DNA of 64,000 nucleotides from Leptospiraceae bacterium (GCA_020440825.1 JAGRNJ010000002.1:34132-98131); one strand, 5' to 3'; counted from the stretch's first letter, positions 1 through 9,204 are shown. Notes: generated from the sequence alone by a model not told the origin. Translations and numbers: made by a program.

Positions 1-1014
1 GTCAGACTGGTATTGCCCAAGTATAGAAAGTTGAAAAAAATGATCAAAGAATTTAAACCTCATCTGATTCATTTTCAAACTCCGGGTATTCTCGGTACAG
101 TTGCAGGTTTTTTAGCCCGCAAGTATAAAATACCATTAGTGGGAACATACCATACGATGATGAACGAGCTCGGTGAGTACATAAGTCCCTATCGTCTGCT
201 CAAACTGGATCGTCTGGTACAAAAAATACTGCAGGGTACTAAACTTTCAAAACTATCAGATCATAAAGTAGCTCATAAAAAACAGAAATCGTTGACTAAT
301 AAACTGATCTACAAAATAACGAATTCTGTTTATGAACAGGGAAAACTTATTATTTCGCCCTCAATTTTGATCAAGCAGGAACTCGAGAAGCAGAAAGTCA
401 AAGTACCTGTGGTAGTGGTCAGCAATGGAATGGACCTTAAAAAGTTTTCTGGTAAGCCCCGCAAGCTCAGTAAAAAACCGAAATTGTTGCATGTTGGCCG
501 TATTGGTTTTGAGAAAAATGCGGATGTTCTTGTGCGGTCCTTTGTGGAAGTTAAGAAGAAAATTCCAGAGGCCACTTTTTCGATTGTCGGCGATGGCCCG
601 GCACTGGCTTCAGTCAAAGAGCTCGCAATAGCACTTAAAATTGACAGTTCTATTGATTTCCCCGGCTTTATTCGGCCAGAGCAACTGCCTGAAGTTTATG
701 AAAACCATGACTTCTTCTGGACAGCCTCGGCTATGGAAACCCAGGGACTGGTGGCATTAGAAGCCTCTGCCTGTGGTTTACCTTCGGTCGGTGTTGATGC
801 TTACGCTTTACCCGAACTGATTATCCATGGAAATAACGGTTTTATTGCTCCTCCATTTGATCACTTGAAAATTGCCGACTATGCTGTTTCGATACTTACC
901 GATGCGAAGTTGTATAAAAAGTTTTCTGCGAATGCAATTCAAGTGGCAGCACGCCATGATGTTAAAAAATCAGCGAAAAAATTATTGAAGGTATATGAGA
1001 AAGTCATTAAATAG
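1..1014 (+). CDS. GT4-family glycosyltransferase, 5'-truncated
   Basis: The reading frame is open from base 1, so the N-terminus lies outside the window; the TTG at 13 is probably internal. The visible 337 residues show the two-domain GT-B fold. The acceptor-side region has HFQTPGILG and GTYHT, and the donor-side domain has LLHVGRIGFEKN, SIVGDGPA and the E-x7-E motif (ETQGLVALE). The family transfers sugar from a nucleotide-sugar to an acceptor, often a diacylglycerol, on the inner face of the membrane. The closest resemblance by eye is to glycolipid glucosyl/mannosyltransferases, but donor and acceptor cannot be decided. It is followed by a strong Shine-Dalgarno and a small membrane protein on the same strand. 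Confidence 0.88.
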   Translation, partial: VRLVLPKYRKLKKMIKEFKPHLIHFQTPGILGTVAGFLARKYKIPLVGTYHTMMNELGEYISPYRLLKLDRLVQKILQGTKLSKLSDHKVAHKKQKSLTNKLIYKITNSVYEQGKLIISPSILIKQELEKQKVKVPVVVVSNGMDLKKFSGKPRKLSKKPKLLHVGRIGFEKNADVLVRSFVEVKKKIPEATFSIVGDGPALASVKELAIALKIDSSIDFPGFIRPEQLPEVYENHDFFWTASAMETQGLVALEASACGLPSVGVDAYALPELIIHGNNGFIAPPFDHLKIADYAVSILTDAKLYKKFSANAIQVAARHDVKKSAKKLLKVYEKVIK

Positions 1015-1042
1015 GAGGGAACCCTAAAAAATGATTGTATAG
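1013..1042 (+). other. Strong Shine-Dalgarno with a three-codon ORF
   Basis: AGGAGGG at 1013-1019, overlapping the glycosyltransferase stop, is followed 11 nt later by ATG-ATT-GTA-TAG at 1031-1042. No longer frame starts here. It may be a minimal ORF, the remnant of a lost gene, or chance. The next real gene has its own weaker AGAGGGA at about 1075. Confidence 0.3.
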
Positions 1043-1082
1043 CGTGCTAAACGCCGCAAATTGACCGGCAAGAAGAGGGAAT

Positions 1083-1661
1083 ATGGATTTTATAGTATTT
1101 ATTTTAATTTTATTGGTTTTAACCACACTTACTCTGGCTGGTAATTATTACCGAAGGCTGTTTTCAGATGGTCGAAATGAATACCGCCGGCAGGAATTAT
1201 TGAAGGCAGAGAGTTTTCTATGGGAAGAAATTCGACGTCTGGTGAATCCTGATTCAGTGGTAAGCTATGCTGGCTTAGGGGCCGGGGTTTTACTGGGATT
1301 GATGTTCAGCTATATGGGTGGTATTTACGGAGCCCATTACGAGAGCTACTTTTTCCACAGTGCACTGTTGCCCGCTTTGTGGTTTTTCGGGGCACCTTAT
1401 TTGAAAGACCAGTTTGGTGATGATCTGCCAGAGTTTAGTAAACGGTTTTTGCAGCATGACCTGCCTTTTTTCCTGAGTTTTTCAATGACGTTTGCAGCAC
1501 AGAGTTTCATGGTATACGGAATTTACCATGCTATCAGCTTTTTATGGGTTTTTCTGAATTTCGCTATTATACTTGGCCTGGTTCTGTATAAAATGTACCA
1601 GGTAGACCGTGGCGGGAATGGCCTGCCGGTTGCTTCTCAAGTGGACGACGATGACTACTGA
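1083..1661 (+). CDS. Hypothetical polytopic membrane protein
   Basis: 192 residues; not assigned to a family. Hydrophobic stretches lie at about residues 3-20, 60-83, 89-107 and a long one at 129-172 that probably makes two helices, so four to five membrane segments are expected. Between the first two is a charged loop (about residues 24-55), and the C-terminus ends in an acidic DDDDY tail. The ATG at 1083 follows AGAGGGA, which supports this start. The stop overlaps the cheW start by 11 nt (ATGACTACTGA), so the two are probably co-translated. The role is unknown; the coupling only hints at a link with chemotaxis. Confidence 0.7.
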   Translation: MDFIVFILILLVLTTLTLAGNYYRRLFSDGRNEYRRQELLKAESFLWEEIRRLVNPDSVVSYAGLGAGVLLGLMFSYMGGIYGAHYESYFFHSALLPALWFFGAPYLKDQFGDDLPEFSKRFLQHDLPFFLSFSMTFAAQSFMVYGIYHAISFLWVFLNFAIILGLVLYKMYQVDRGGNGLPVASQVDDDDY

Positions 1662-2136
1662 TTCAAAATCAGAAATTAGCCGCGATTCTGTACAGCTGAT
1701 CGTTTTTTCGGTTGGCAACGAAGAATATGGGCTTGAAATCGAAAAAATTCAGGAAGTAATTCGCCTGAAAACCATAAAAAAACTGCCGCGCACTCCCGAA
1801 TTTATTCTGGGAGTCATGAATCTTCGGGGCAAGATTATTCCTATTGTAGGGCTGCGTGAAAAATTCAATCTTGATCCCATTGAACAGAATGAGTTTACCC
1901 GCATCATTGTTGTCAATCAAAGCCAGAAACTGATCGGCATGGTGGTCGACGAAGTCAATCGAGTGGTGAATGTACCCGTTGAAAATATCGAAGGGAATCC
2001 CGATATGGTCAATGACAAAACCCGATCTCTGGTAAGAGGGGTCGCAAAACTGGAAGATGCTGTCATAATTCTCGTTGAACTGGATTATCTATTGTACGCC
2101 CTCGAAGAAATACAATACGAGGATAACCATCACTGA
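1651..2136 (+). CDS. cheW: Chemotaxis coupling protein CheW
   Basis: 161 residues spanning one CheW/SH3-like domain. Diagnostic stretches are IVFSVGNEEYGLEIEKIQEV near the N-terminus, the central VMNLRGKIIPIVGLREKF, and GMVVDEVNRVVNVP. CheW bridges chemoreceptors and the CheA kinase in polar arrays, so it belongs to the motility equipment seen elsewhere in the window. The ATG at 1651 inside the preceding gene's last codons is chosen because an earlier GTG would add an unrelated 14-residue leader. No other che gene is adjacent. The cheW stop (CACTGA) itself holds the probable CTG start of the next gene. Confidence 0.93.
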   Translation: MTTDSKSEISRDSVQLIVFSVGNEEYGLEIEKIQEVIRLKTIKKLPRTPEFILGVMNLRGKIIPIVGLREKFNLDPIEQNEFTRIIVVNQSQKLIGMVVDEVNRVVNVPVENIEGNPDMVNDKTRSLVRGVAKLEDAVIILVELDYLLYALEEIQYEDNHH

Positions 2137-3482
2137 AATTACTCTGGGGCAAGCAGGGCTCTCGCCAATTTCTGCTTCTCTTTTTTACCTGTTTCAGTCT
2201 TGAACTGACTGCTTTCGAAGTTGAGCAGTTTGATCCCAAGAAGATAATTGTATCCGGTAGCTCATTTGATCAGTCTGAGTTACAGTTGTTGTTTCAGAAT
2301 TCGAAATCTCTGTCTCAGGCACAGAGTCGACTCTCGGAATATTATCGAACCCTTGGCTATGCTCATATCAGTGTTGAACAAAATGGCAACACTCTTCAGG
2401 TTCAAGAGTACCCGGTTTGGGAAATTGAATGCCAACCTTTAGATTTGTGTCGCCTTATTCCCGATAAGGCGTCACTATTGCTGAAACCGGTACGCACCAT
2501 AGATCTCGAGAATGCAATATCAACAATTGCTGAAAGTGAAGAATATAAATCAAGTTATCGAAATTTAACAATTACTCCCTGGATAAACCGTACAAACCAG
2601 ATGACAGTTTTAAAGATTCAGGCCGATTCACGAAATGAAATCAACGCTTTCTGGACGGGTCAGAATTATCGAAACCCGGGAATCTACACAGAATTCGGTA
2701 TGGCAGTTAAATACAATAAAATACAGACAGGGTTCTCGGCAGAAGCGGGGGTTACCGATACTACCGATCTGCTGGGAGGGTCTGTTTTTTTTTCAGTACA
2801 GCCATTGGTTTTACCGGTCAATATTCAAACGACTGGCCGATTCCGAAAGCTTTCATTTGATGAATTCAACAGACAGATTGCTCAGGCAAACCTGCATGTA
2901 ATTGCAAAAGTTGACAGTTCTCTCTTGGGAACATTGTTTTCCTATTCAGGGGCTTCTGTACAATATCGAACTGTGCAACCACGCAGTGAAACAGCTGAAG
3001 AAAATGCAACATTGCTATGGGACTTCGGTCTTCACATGGGTGAGAATCTGGCAAAACGACCAGAAGAGTCTGTCGACGGGGTGGGGTTTATCTTGCATCT
3101 CAATAACGACAATCGAGACCGCTCTCTCGTAAATCTGTACATGAACTCTTCACTCGAAATTGCCGAAAGCTGGCGGTTGCGGGCTATTGGTTTCGGGCGG
3201 ATGGCCCCCGGCTCATTTGCTGAGCCCGTCAACAGCTGGGCACTGGGCTATTATCGTATTTTTACAGGTACATTCTATTCTACAACTCTGGCACTGGAAA
3301 AATACTCAGACAATGCAGGGGCGGGAATCTTTTCAGAGTTTCGTACCCTCAATGGACATTCCGCCGGTCTGGCTTTTTTTTTCAAGTGGCTTGTGTTTGA
3401 CCTTCGCTTGACGGCCGGGCACACTTTTATACCTTCAGCCTCAGAATGGTTCGTGCAGATGAAATCCCGGGGAGAGTTTTAG
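2133..3482 (+). CDS. Small Omp85-like outer-membrane protein: one POTRA plus beta-barrel; probable CTG start
   Basis: The frame is open from 2127, but the first usual start is a TTG at 2286 that would delete the signal peptide and half a domain. From CTG at 2133, inside the cheW stop (CTGA), the product begins MKLLWGKQGSR followed by FLLLFFTCFSLELTAF, a plausible signal peptide, and GAGGA lies about 9 nt upstream. Residues about 35-100 look like a POTRA domain: KKIIVSGSSF, then EYYRTLGYAHISVEQ and LQVQEY. The remaining ~330 residues are rich in alternating polar/aromatic strands and end in Phe, as in outer-membrane barrels. Total length is 449 residues, short for BamA or TamA. It could be a reduced BamA/TamA relative or another POTRA-barrel protein. 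It overlaps ribD by 37 nt. Confidence 0.68.
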   Translation: MKLLWGKQGSRQFLLLFFTCFSLELTAFEVEQFDPKKIIVSGSSFDQSELQLLFQNSKSLSQAQSRLSEYYRTLGYAHISVEQNGNTLQVQEYPVWEIECQPLDLCRLIPDKASLLLKPVRTIDLENAISTIAESEEYKSSYRNLTITPWINRTNQMTVLKIQADSRNEINAFWTGQNYRNPGIYTEFGMAVKYNKIQTGFSAEAGVTDTTDLLGGSVFFSVQPLVLPVNIQTTGRFRKLSFDEFNRQIAQANLHVIAKVDSSLLGTLFSYSGASVQYRTVQPRSETAEENATLLWDFGLHMGENLAKRPEESVDGVGFILHLNNDNRDRSLVNLYMNSSLEIAESWRLRAIGFGRMAPGSFAEPVNSWALGYYRIFTGTFYSTTLALEKYSDNAGAGIFSEFRTLNGHSAGLAFFFKWLVFDLRLTAGHTFIPSASEWFVQMKSRGEF

Positions 3483-4663
3483 ACTTCATATTTGAGGCGT
3501 ATTATACAGCACTTCCGGGAGTTGGTCGTACAGAACCAAACCCTGCTGTGGGGGCAGTCATTGCAGATCGACAGACCCTGCAGGTGCATGGCAAAGGATT
3601 TACAGATACCCCGGGTGGCCCGCATGCTGAAATCGTTGCTCTTGATGCAGCAAAGGTTTTTCTTTCAGGAAAATCATTGCAGAATGCAGAATTATTTGTC
3701 ACTCTGGAACCCTGTTCCCATTTCGGACGCACCCCGCCGTGTACCCGTGCTATTATTGAGTCTGGGATTCCCACAATCTATGTAGCGAATAAAGATCCAT
3801 TTGATGCTGTAAATGGTTCGGGTATTGATGAATTGCGAAAAGCGGGTAAAACTGTAACGCTGATTCCCGAGAGTTACTTCAAAACTGAGCGTTTTTTTTC
3901 GGTGGGTCCTTTTTTACAGACGATCACACACAAACGACCTAGAACCATTGTAAAATGGGCACAGACTGCACAAGGAAATCTTGCACCGGCATCAGGGCAA
4001 AGCGGGGCGATCAGTTCTGTATTTGCGAGACAGCTGGTGCAGAGAATGCGGAAAATATTTTATTCAACGCTGGTAGCACCTGGTACAGTGGCGACAGATA
4101 TGCCCGCTTTAATTCCCCGTATTAAACCGGGATTTCCGCTCGCATGCAATGAAAGCAATTATTTTGTTTCTCTGTTAAACCAGTTTGAGTATCCACGACC
4201 GGCAAATTCAAGATCCCGCCTTGCCCGCAGATTTTTCTGGTTACCGCGAAATTTTTCGAATGAAGAAGCCATGGCTTATTTTCGACATCAATTCAGTATG
4301 GGCGAAGACTTTCAATTTCTATCTGGGAATGCAGAACATACCCGGCTGGGAGAAAAATTTTCGGCAGAATATTTCAATTCTATGCAGGATTTCCCGAAAT
4401 TGCTTAATTTCCTTTATGAGCAGAATCTGCGCGAGGTTTTCATTGAGCCGGGACCGCGCTTCTTAACCTATTTAATAGAAAATGATCATGCAGATGTTCT
4501 GTTTATTTTCAAAAGAAAGAAACCACTACCTGAGTTTAAAAATGGGCGTGCAACTAAAGCAAGTACTGCTCTCAGTAAAAATAATCTTGATTATTTCACT
4601 GACCTTGGTTATTCCTTTCGATGCAGATTCCTATGCCCGAAGAAGATTTATTCTTATTTATAA
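3446..4663 (+). CDS. ribD: Riboflavin biosynthesis deaminase/reductase RibD (reductase half divergent)
   Basis: 405 residues. The N-terminal deaminase domain is clear: PNPAVGAVI, the zinc/catalytic pair H60-A-E62, and PCSHFGRTPPC with C90 and C99. It deaminates the pyrimidine produced by GTP cyclohydrolase II. The C-terminal half begins RPRTIVKWAQTAQGNLAPASGQ, recognisable as the RibD reductase, but normally conserved positions are altered (for example PGTVATDMPAL in place of the usual GxGTxxxDdPxL), and the last ~100 residues are hard to align. Reductase activity is therefore uncertain. The ATG at 3446 lies inside the upstream gene; no better start is in frame. No other rib gene is nearby. 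Confidence 0.85.
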   Translation: MVRADEIPGRVLDFIFEAYYTALPGVGRTEPNPAVGAVIADRQTLQVHGKGFTDTPGGPHAEIVALDAAKVFLSGKSLQNAELFVTLEPCSHFGRTPPCTRAIIESGIPTIYVANKDPFDAVNGSGIDELRKAGKTVTLIPESYFKTERFFSVGPFLQTITHKRPRTIVKWAQTAQGNLAPASGQSGAISSVFARQLVQRMRKIFYSTLVAPGTVATDMPALIPRIKPGFPLACNESNYFVSLLNQFEYPRPANSRSRLARRFFWLPRNFSNEEAMAYFRHQFSMGEDFQFLSGNAEHTRLGEKFSAEYFNSMQDFPKLLNFLYEQNLREVFIEPGPRFLTYLIENDHADVLFIFKRKKPLPEFKNGRATKASTALSKNNLDYFTDLGYSFRCRFLCPKKIYSYL

Positions 4664-4690
4664 AAAAAGATCTCTGGTAAACATTTCAGC

Positions 4691-6121
4691 TCAAACGGGA
4701 TCATCGACAATCTGGCGAACCTGTATTGCATCGACACGTTTTTCCCCGGCGAGAACATCTGAGACAATGACAACGGTCGAGTCAGATTGCAGTAATTTTC
4801 TCTTTTTGATGACCGTAAAAGCATTTTGAATCGTTTTTTCAGGATCCTGAGAGAAATCTATGCGCCAGGGATAAACCGCCCGGTGCAGCAGCAATTTTCG
4901 CCTCACGGCAGACATATTGGTGAATGCCAGAATAACCGGCTGGGTAGGGTGAAATGAACTGACATGCTCTGCCATAATGCCACGCCGGGTAATGATTACA
5001 ATAGCATCGGCTTTTAACCTGTCAGCCAGTTCAGATGCAGCACGAGCCAGTTCTGCTTTGCGATCCTGTGCTGCACGATGACGGGCCCATTCGATACCGC
5101 CTGACTGTTCAATGCGCAACAGAATTTTGTTCAAATATTGAACTGCTTTAATCGGGTATTTACCAATTGTCGTTTCCCCAGAGAGCATCACACTGTCTGC
5201 TTCTTCGAAGGCGGCATTGGCGACATCTGTTACTTCTGCCCGGGTTGGCAACGGGTTCTCGATCATAGATTCGAGAAGGTGAGTTGCAATGATTGCTCTT
5301 TTCCCCTGCGCTGCACTTTCTTTCAAGATTCGCCGTTGAATAATCGGCAGCTCTTCAATCGGTACTTCAACTCCCAGATCGCCCCTGGCAACCATGACTC
5401 CCGAGGCCGAACGAATAATTTCGCGATAATTTTCAACACCAAACTGGTCTTCAATCTTTGCGATTACCAGAGCATGACCATTGTGACGGGCAATGAGTCT
5501 TTTGCATTCTTCTACATCCGCAGGGCTTCTCACAAAAGATAAGGCAATAAAATCTATATCGTTCTTGACACCAAAGATAATATCAGCTTCATCTTTGGTT
5601 GTGATCGCAGGCAGATTGACCCGAATTCCCGGCAGGTTGATATGCCGGCGGCTTTTCATGACCCCGCCATCGTCAACCCGGCACTTCAGGCCGAAAGCTG
5701 ATTTTTCTATTACAGTTAAATTTATGAGACCGTTATCAACCGTAATTTTATCGCCGGTATTCATGTCTTTGATCATATCCCGGTAATTGACAAATATTGT
5801 GCTGCGTTCTTCAACGTCCTGCCCGCCGCCAACAGAAATATCAATAATTTCCCCGACTTTTAAGGTGAATGCTTCTTTGACTTCCCCGGTTCTGATTTCA
5901 GGTCCCTGGGTATCGAGCAGTATGCCAATCGGCATGGGGATTTTTTTATTCAGTGTTCTTATTCTGCGGATAACTTCTAAATGAGTTGCATGATCTCCAT
6001 GGGACATATTCAGTCTCGCGATCGTCATGCCTTCTTTGGCTAACTGTTCAAGCATTTCGAGACTTGAAGTTGCCGGACCAATTGTACAAATGATTTTAGT
6101 TTTTCTAAAAATTTTATTCAT
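4691..6121 (-). CDS. pyk: Pyruvate kinase
   Basis: 476 residues, the usual length. It converts phosphoenolpyruvate and ADP to pyruvate and ATP, the last glycolytic step. Visible landmarks are the N-terminal KTKIICTIGPAT, IARLNMSHGDH with the substrate-binding Arg near residue 36, LLDTQGPEIRTGEV, the active-site segment ALVIAKIEDQFGVENY, ARGDLGVEVP and SGETTIGKYP. The C-terminal domain with ADAIVIITRRG and VILAFTNMS is complete. It is convergent with ribD, and ychF lies 30 bp upstream on the same strand. Confidence 0.97.
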   Translation of the reverse strand: MNKIFRKTKIICTIGPATSSLEMLEQLAKEGMTIARLNMSHGDHATHLEVIRRIRTLNKKIPMPIGILLDTQGPEIRTGEVKEAFTLKVGEIIDISVGGGQDVEERSTIFVNYRDMIKDMNTGDKITVDNGLINLTVIEKSAFGLKCRVDDGGVMKSRRHINLPGIRVNLPAITTKDEADIIFGVKNDIDFIALSFVRSPADVEECKRLIARHNGHALVIAKIEDQFGVENYREIIRSASGVMVARGDLGVEVPIEELPIIQRRILKESAAQGKRAIIATHLLESMIENPLPTRAEVTDVANAAFEEADSVMLSGETTIGKYPIKAVQYLNKILLRIEQSGGIEWARHRAAQDRKAELARAASELADRLKADAIVIITRRGIMAEHVSSFHPTQPVILAFTNMSAVRRKLLLHRAVYPWRIDFSQDPEKTIQNAFTVIKKRKLLQSDSTVVIVSDVLAGEKRVDAIQVRQIVDDPV

Positions 6122-6150
6122 TTGGTTTTGCCATTCTTTTTAAGAGAGTT

Positions 6151-7254
6151 TTATACATTAAAACGAAAGTATACAACGTCGCCATCTTGTACAACATACT
6201 CTTTGCCTTCTAATCGCATTTTACCGGCCTCCTGGGCAGCTTTTTGCGAGCCCGCAGCCTGAATTTCTGTAAAGGCAGTTACCTCTGCACGTATAAAGCC
6301 TTTTTCAATATCGGAATGTATGACAGAAGCCGCAGCCGGTGCAGGAGTGCCTTTAATAATGTTCCAGGCGCGAACTTCTACCTCGCCGGCAGTAAAAAAC
6401 GTTATGTAACCCAGCAGCGAGTATGCTTCACGAATTACCAGATTCAAACCCGGCTCTTTCAATCCGAGGTCTTCGAGAAAAATAGCAGCTTCTTCTTTTG
6501 AGAGTTGGGAAAGTTCTGCTTCGATTTTTCCCGAAATAGGAACCGCACGGGAGTTTCTTTGTTCTGCAACGGTCTTTAGCTTTTGAAAGGCTGCTGACTT
6601 TGCGGGATCGGCAAGGTCACTTTCATCCAGGTTGCCGATAAACAATACAGGTTTCAGAGTTAGCAGCTGCAGATCTTTGATTAGAAGAATTTCATCGTCA
6701 GACAAATTTAATGATAATGCGCTTTTGCCTGCTTTCAATGTTTCTTCAACTTTTTCAAGAACTTCACAGATTTTGATCGCATCTTTTTCACCAGATTTTT
6801 TTCTTTTTTGCAGATTCAACAGTCGTTTTTCAACCTGCTCAAGATCGGCGAGAATGAGTTCAATTTCAATAATTTCAACATCCGAAGCGGGATTCACCTC
6901 GCCAGACACATGGGTTATATTTTCATCTTCGAAACAGCGTACTATGTGCAGAATCGCATTAACCTGCCTAATGTGAGAAAGAAATTTATTGCCCAGGCCT
7001 TCACCACTTGCCGCACCTTTTACCAGACCTGCAATATCGACAAATTCTACAGCGGCCGGAACCTTACTCTTGGGTTTCACTTTCTCTACAAGCCAGTCAA
7101 ATCGAGGGTCGGGCACTTCAACAACCCCTACATTCGGGTCAATTGTACAGAAAGGGTAATTTGCTGCTTCGGCAGCATGCGATCGGGTGAGAGCATTAAA
7201 AATTGTCGATTTACCTACGTTTGGTAAGCCAACGATTCCACATTGTAAAGCCAT
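6151..7254 (-). CDS. ychF: Ribosome-associated GTPase/ATPase YchF (OLA1 family)
   Basis: 367 residues from the ATG whose complement is at 7252-7254; a longer frame to 7386 adds an unrelated leader and would run into the divergent channel gene. The P-loop is GLPNVGKST near residue 8, the switch II segment is [20 protein letters not shown], and the base-recognition motif is NLDE rather than NKxD, the hallmark that lets YchF accept ATP. The C-terminal TGS domain ends with [14 protein letters not shown]. The family binds ribosomes and modulates translation under stress. Confidence 0.96.
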   Translation of the reverse strand: MALQCGIVGLPNVGKSTIFNALTRSHAAEAANYPFCTIDPNVGVVEVPDPRFDWLVEKVKPKSKVPAAVEFVDIAGLVKGAASGEGLGNKFLSHIRQVNAILHIVRCFEDENITHVSGEVNPASDVEIIEIELILADLEQVEKRLLNLQKRKKSGEKDAIKICEVLEKVEETLKAGKSALSLNLSDDEILLIKDLQLLTLKPVLFIGNLDESDLADPAKSAAFQKLKTVAEQRNSRAVPISGKIEAELSQLSKEEAAIFLEDLGLKEPGLNLVIREAYSLLGYITFFTAGEVEVRAWNIIKGTPAPAAASVIHSDIEKGFIRAEVTAFTEIQAAGSQKAAQEAGKMRLEGKEYVVQDGDVVYFRFNV

Positions 7255-7377
7255 CCGCCACAGTATAATTTGATTACTGTGCAGAAACCAAAATATAGAC
7301 CGAAGTTGAACGAAACATCGTATGAAAAATACCGATAAAAATTTAAAATCTGGTCGATCTTCAAGGCAGATAAGTTT

Positions 7378-8736
7378 ATGATTCATCCTGACTCCATGTT
7401 ACGCCGTTTCTGGGACCTGTTAGTTGCTGCCGGGGCAATTACTGCTGGTGTCGATATTCCATTGCGGATATTTCTACCAGATATTTTACCTGAAAATTTA
7501 TTGAATCTTGATATTTTATATCTGGTTATTTTCAGTGTAGATATAGTGCTAAATTTTTTTACTGCAGAAGTACATGAAGGAAAACTGATTACAGAAAAAG
7601 GTTTTATTGCTAAGCATTACCTGCGCACCTGGTTTACACTTGATCTTCTATCTGCTTTGCCAACAGATCTTATTCATCATTATTGGGCCAGTGATAATCC
7701 CGCAAAAGGTCAAATCTGGCAAATACTGCTGCTGACTTCTTTGTTAAAGCTGTTACGTCTGCTTAAGCTGTTACGATTAAAAGGCAGTTGGGACAGGCAG
7801 CAGCTGTTGAACCCGAGCGCCCGACGTCTGATGTTTTCTTTGTTCTGGATTGCCCTAATAGGACACTGGATTGCGATCGGCTGGATTGCAATTGGCAGGC
7901 AGGATGCTTCTTTGACTTCTTTCGAAAACTATCTGCGGGCATTTTACTGGACTGTAACTACGTTAACTACCATCGGTTACGGCGACATCACTCCGCAAAA
8001 TAATATCGAAATTATTTATACGATAGCGATTATGATCACAGGAGCCGGTTTTTACGGCTTCTTTGTCGGTAATCTGGCAAGTATTCTTGCCAATATCGAC
8101 GAAGCAAAATCGAACTTCCGCTGGAAACTGGAATCGGTTGAATCTTTCATGAAAAGAAATGAGGTACCGGTCAGTTTACGAAAACGGGTTCGCAGTTATT
8201 ACAATTACCTCTGGGATGTACGAAAAGGTAATGACCAGTATAAGATTCTCAATGATTTACCACTGCATCTTCGCAGTGAAGTCTCAATGTTTCTCAATCG
8301 GGATCTGCTTAAGAAAGTACCATTATTTGAACACGCATCTGATGAGATGTTGCGAGAGTTGTGTCTGGCCTTGCATCCTGAAATCTTTATGCCCGGCGAT
8401 ATAATCTTCAGAAAAGGTGAAAGCGGTTCACGAATGTATTTTATCAGTAAAGGTCGGGTACAGGTGACGGATGAATCTGGTCAGGATATTTATGCAACAC
8501 TTGAAGAGGGCTCGTACTTCGGCGAAATTGCTTTGCTCTCTCATACGGTGAGAACGGCAAGCATTCGGGCGGCAGATTTTTGTGATCTCTACAGCCTTGA
8601 TAGAGAGGTATTTGAAAATATTGCTCTTAAAGATGAAGACTTTGCAGCAGGGATACGCGAAGAAGCTCAGAAACGGGCAATCGAGAATAAAAAACACCGT
8701 GAGGCCAGTAAAAACCTTACGAATCCCGATAACTGA
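7378..8736 (+). CDS. Cyclic-nucleotide-gated K+ channel (SthK/LliK-like)
   Basis: 452 residues with six-helix channel architecture. S1 lies near residues 10-32. The S4 voltage-sensor-like helix at about 120-138 has a basic residue every third or fourth position (LLKLLRLLKLLRLK). The pore helix and selectivity filter TTIGYGD are at about 197-203. The C-linker (about 240-310) leads to a cyclic-nucleotide-binding domain whose phosphate cassette FGEIALL is at 381-387, followed by R392-T393. Such channels pass K+ across the inner membrane on cAMP binding; homologues are known in spirochaetes. It is transcribed divergently from ychF across 123 bp. A class III adenylate cyclase at 41706-43358 could supply the ligand. 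Confidence 0.93.
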   Translation: MIHPDSMLRRFWDLLVAAGAITAGVDIPLRIFLPDILPENLLNLDILYLVIFSVDIVLNFFTAEVHEGKLITEKGFIAKHYLRTWFTLDLLSALPTDLIHHYWASDNPAKGQIWQILLLTSLLKLLRLLKLLRLKGSWDRQQLLNPSARRLMFSLFWIALIGHWIAIGWIAIGRQDASLTSFENYLRAFYWTVTTLTTIGYGDITPQNNIEIIYTIAIMITGAGFYGFFVGNLASILANIDEAKSNFRWKLESVESFMKRNEVPVSLRKRVRSYYNYLWDVRKGNDQYKILNDLPLHLRSEVSMFLNRDLLKKVPLFEHASDEMLRELCLALHPEIFMPGDIIFRKGESGSRMYFISKGRVQVTDESGQDIYATLEEGSYFGEIALLSHTVRTASIRAADFCDLYSLDREVFENIALKDEDFAAGIREEAQKRAIENKKHREASKNLTNPDN

Positions 8737-8764
8737 TTTTCGGTATAGATTATTTACGAATATC

Positions 8765-9145
8765 TTACGGACATTCGGCTATAATTTCAATTTCTACTTT
8801 TGCCCCTTTCGGTAGAGCGGCGACCTGAAATGTGCTGCGGGCTGGTTTGTGTTCACCAAAGTGCTCGGCATAAATGATGTTCAGTTGAGCAAAGTCATTT
8901 AAGTCTGCTAAAAAAACGCTGCTTTTCACGACGTTCGAAAGAGAAGTTTCAGCAGTCTGTAGAACAGCTTTGATATTTGCAAAAACCTGTTGAGCCTGCT
9001 CAGCTAGACCGCCCGGAACAAGTTCACCGGTAGCTGGGTCAATGGGAATCTGTCCTGATAGAAAAACCAGGTTTCCGGTTTTAACTGCTTGTGAGTAAGG
9101 GCCTATCGCGGCCGGTGCTTTGTCTGAATTGATAATTGTAGGCAT
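8765..9145 (-). CDS. ridA: RidA family enamine/imine deaminase
   Basis: 126 residues, the normal Rid length. The N-terminal KAPAAIGPYSQAV, the central LSGQIPIDPATGELVPGG, the substrate-binding Arg at 103 in PARSTFQVAALPKGAKVEIEIIA and the acidic residue near 120 all match the RidA subfamily. It hydrolyses reactive enamine/imine intermediates made by PLP enzymes such as threonine dehydratase, protecting other PLP enzymes. It is convergent with the K+ channel gene. Upstream lies a 269-bp non-coding stretch. Confidence 0.95.
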   Translation of the reverse strand: MPTIINSDKAPAAIGPYSQAVKTGNLVFLSGQIPIDPATGELVPGGLAEQAQQVFANIKAVLQTAETSLSNVVKSSVFLADLNDFAQLNIIYAEHFGEHKPARSTFQVAALPKGAKVEIEIIAECP

Positions 9146-9204
9146 ATTGCGTAACTGTTTATGCCTCGGGTAGCGTCAAGCAATGTTGATTTTTAGAACT
9201 TCTC

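Noticed and set aside
5138..5542. 134-codon + strand frame within pyruvate kinase
   Set aside because: Antisense to conserved pyk motifs with no family resemblance.
7255..7386. N-terminal extension of YchF to 7386
   Set aside because: YchF normally begins a few residues before its P-loop; the extension is not family-like and would overlap the divergent channel gene.
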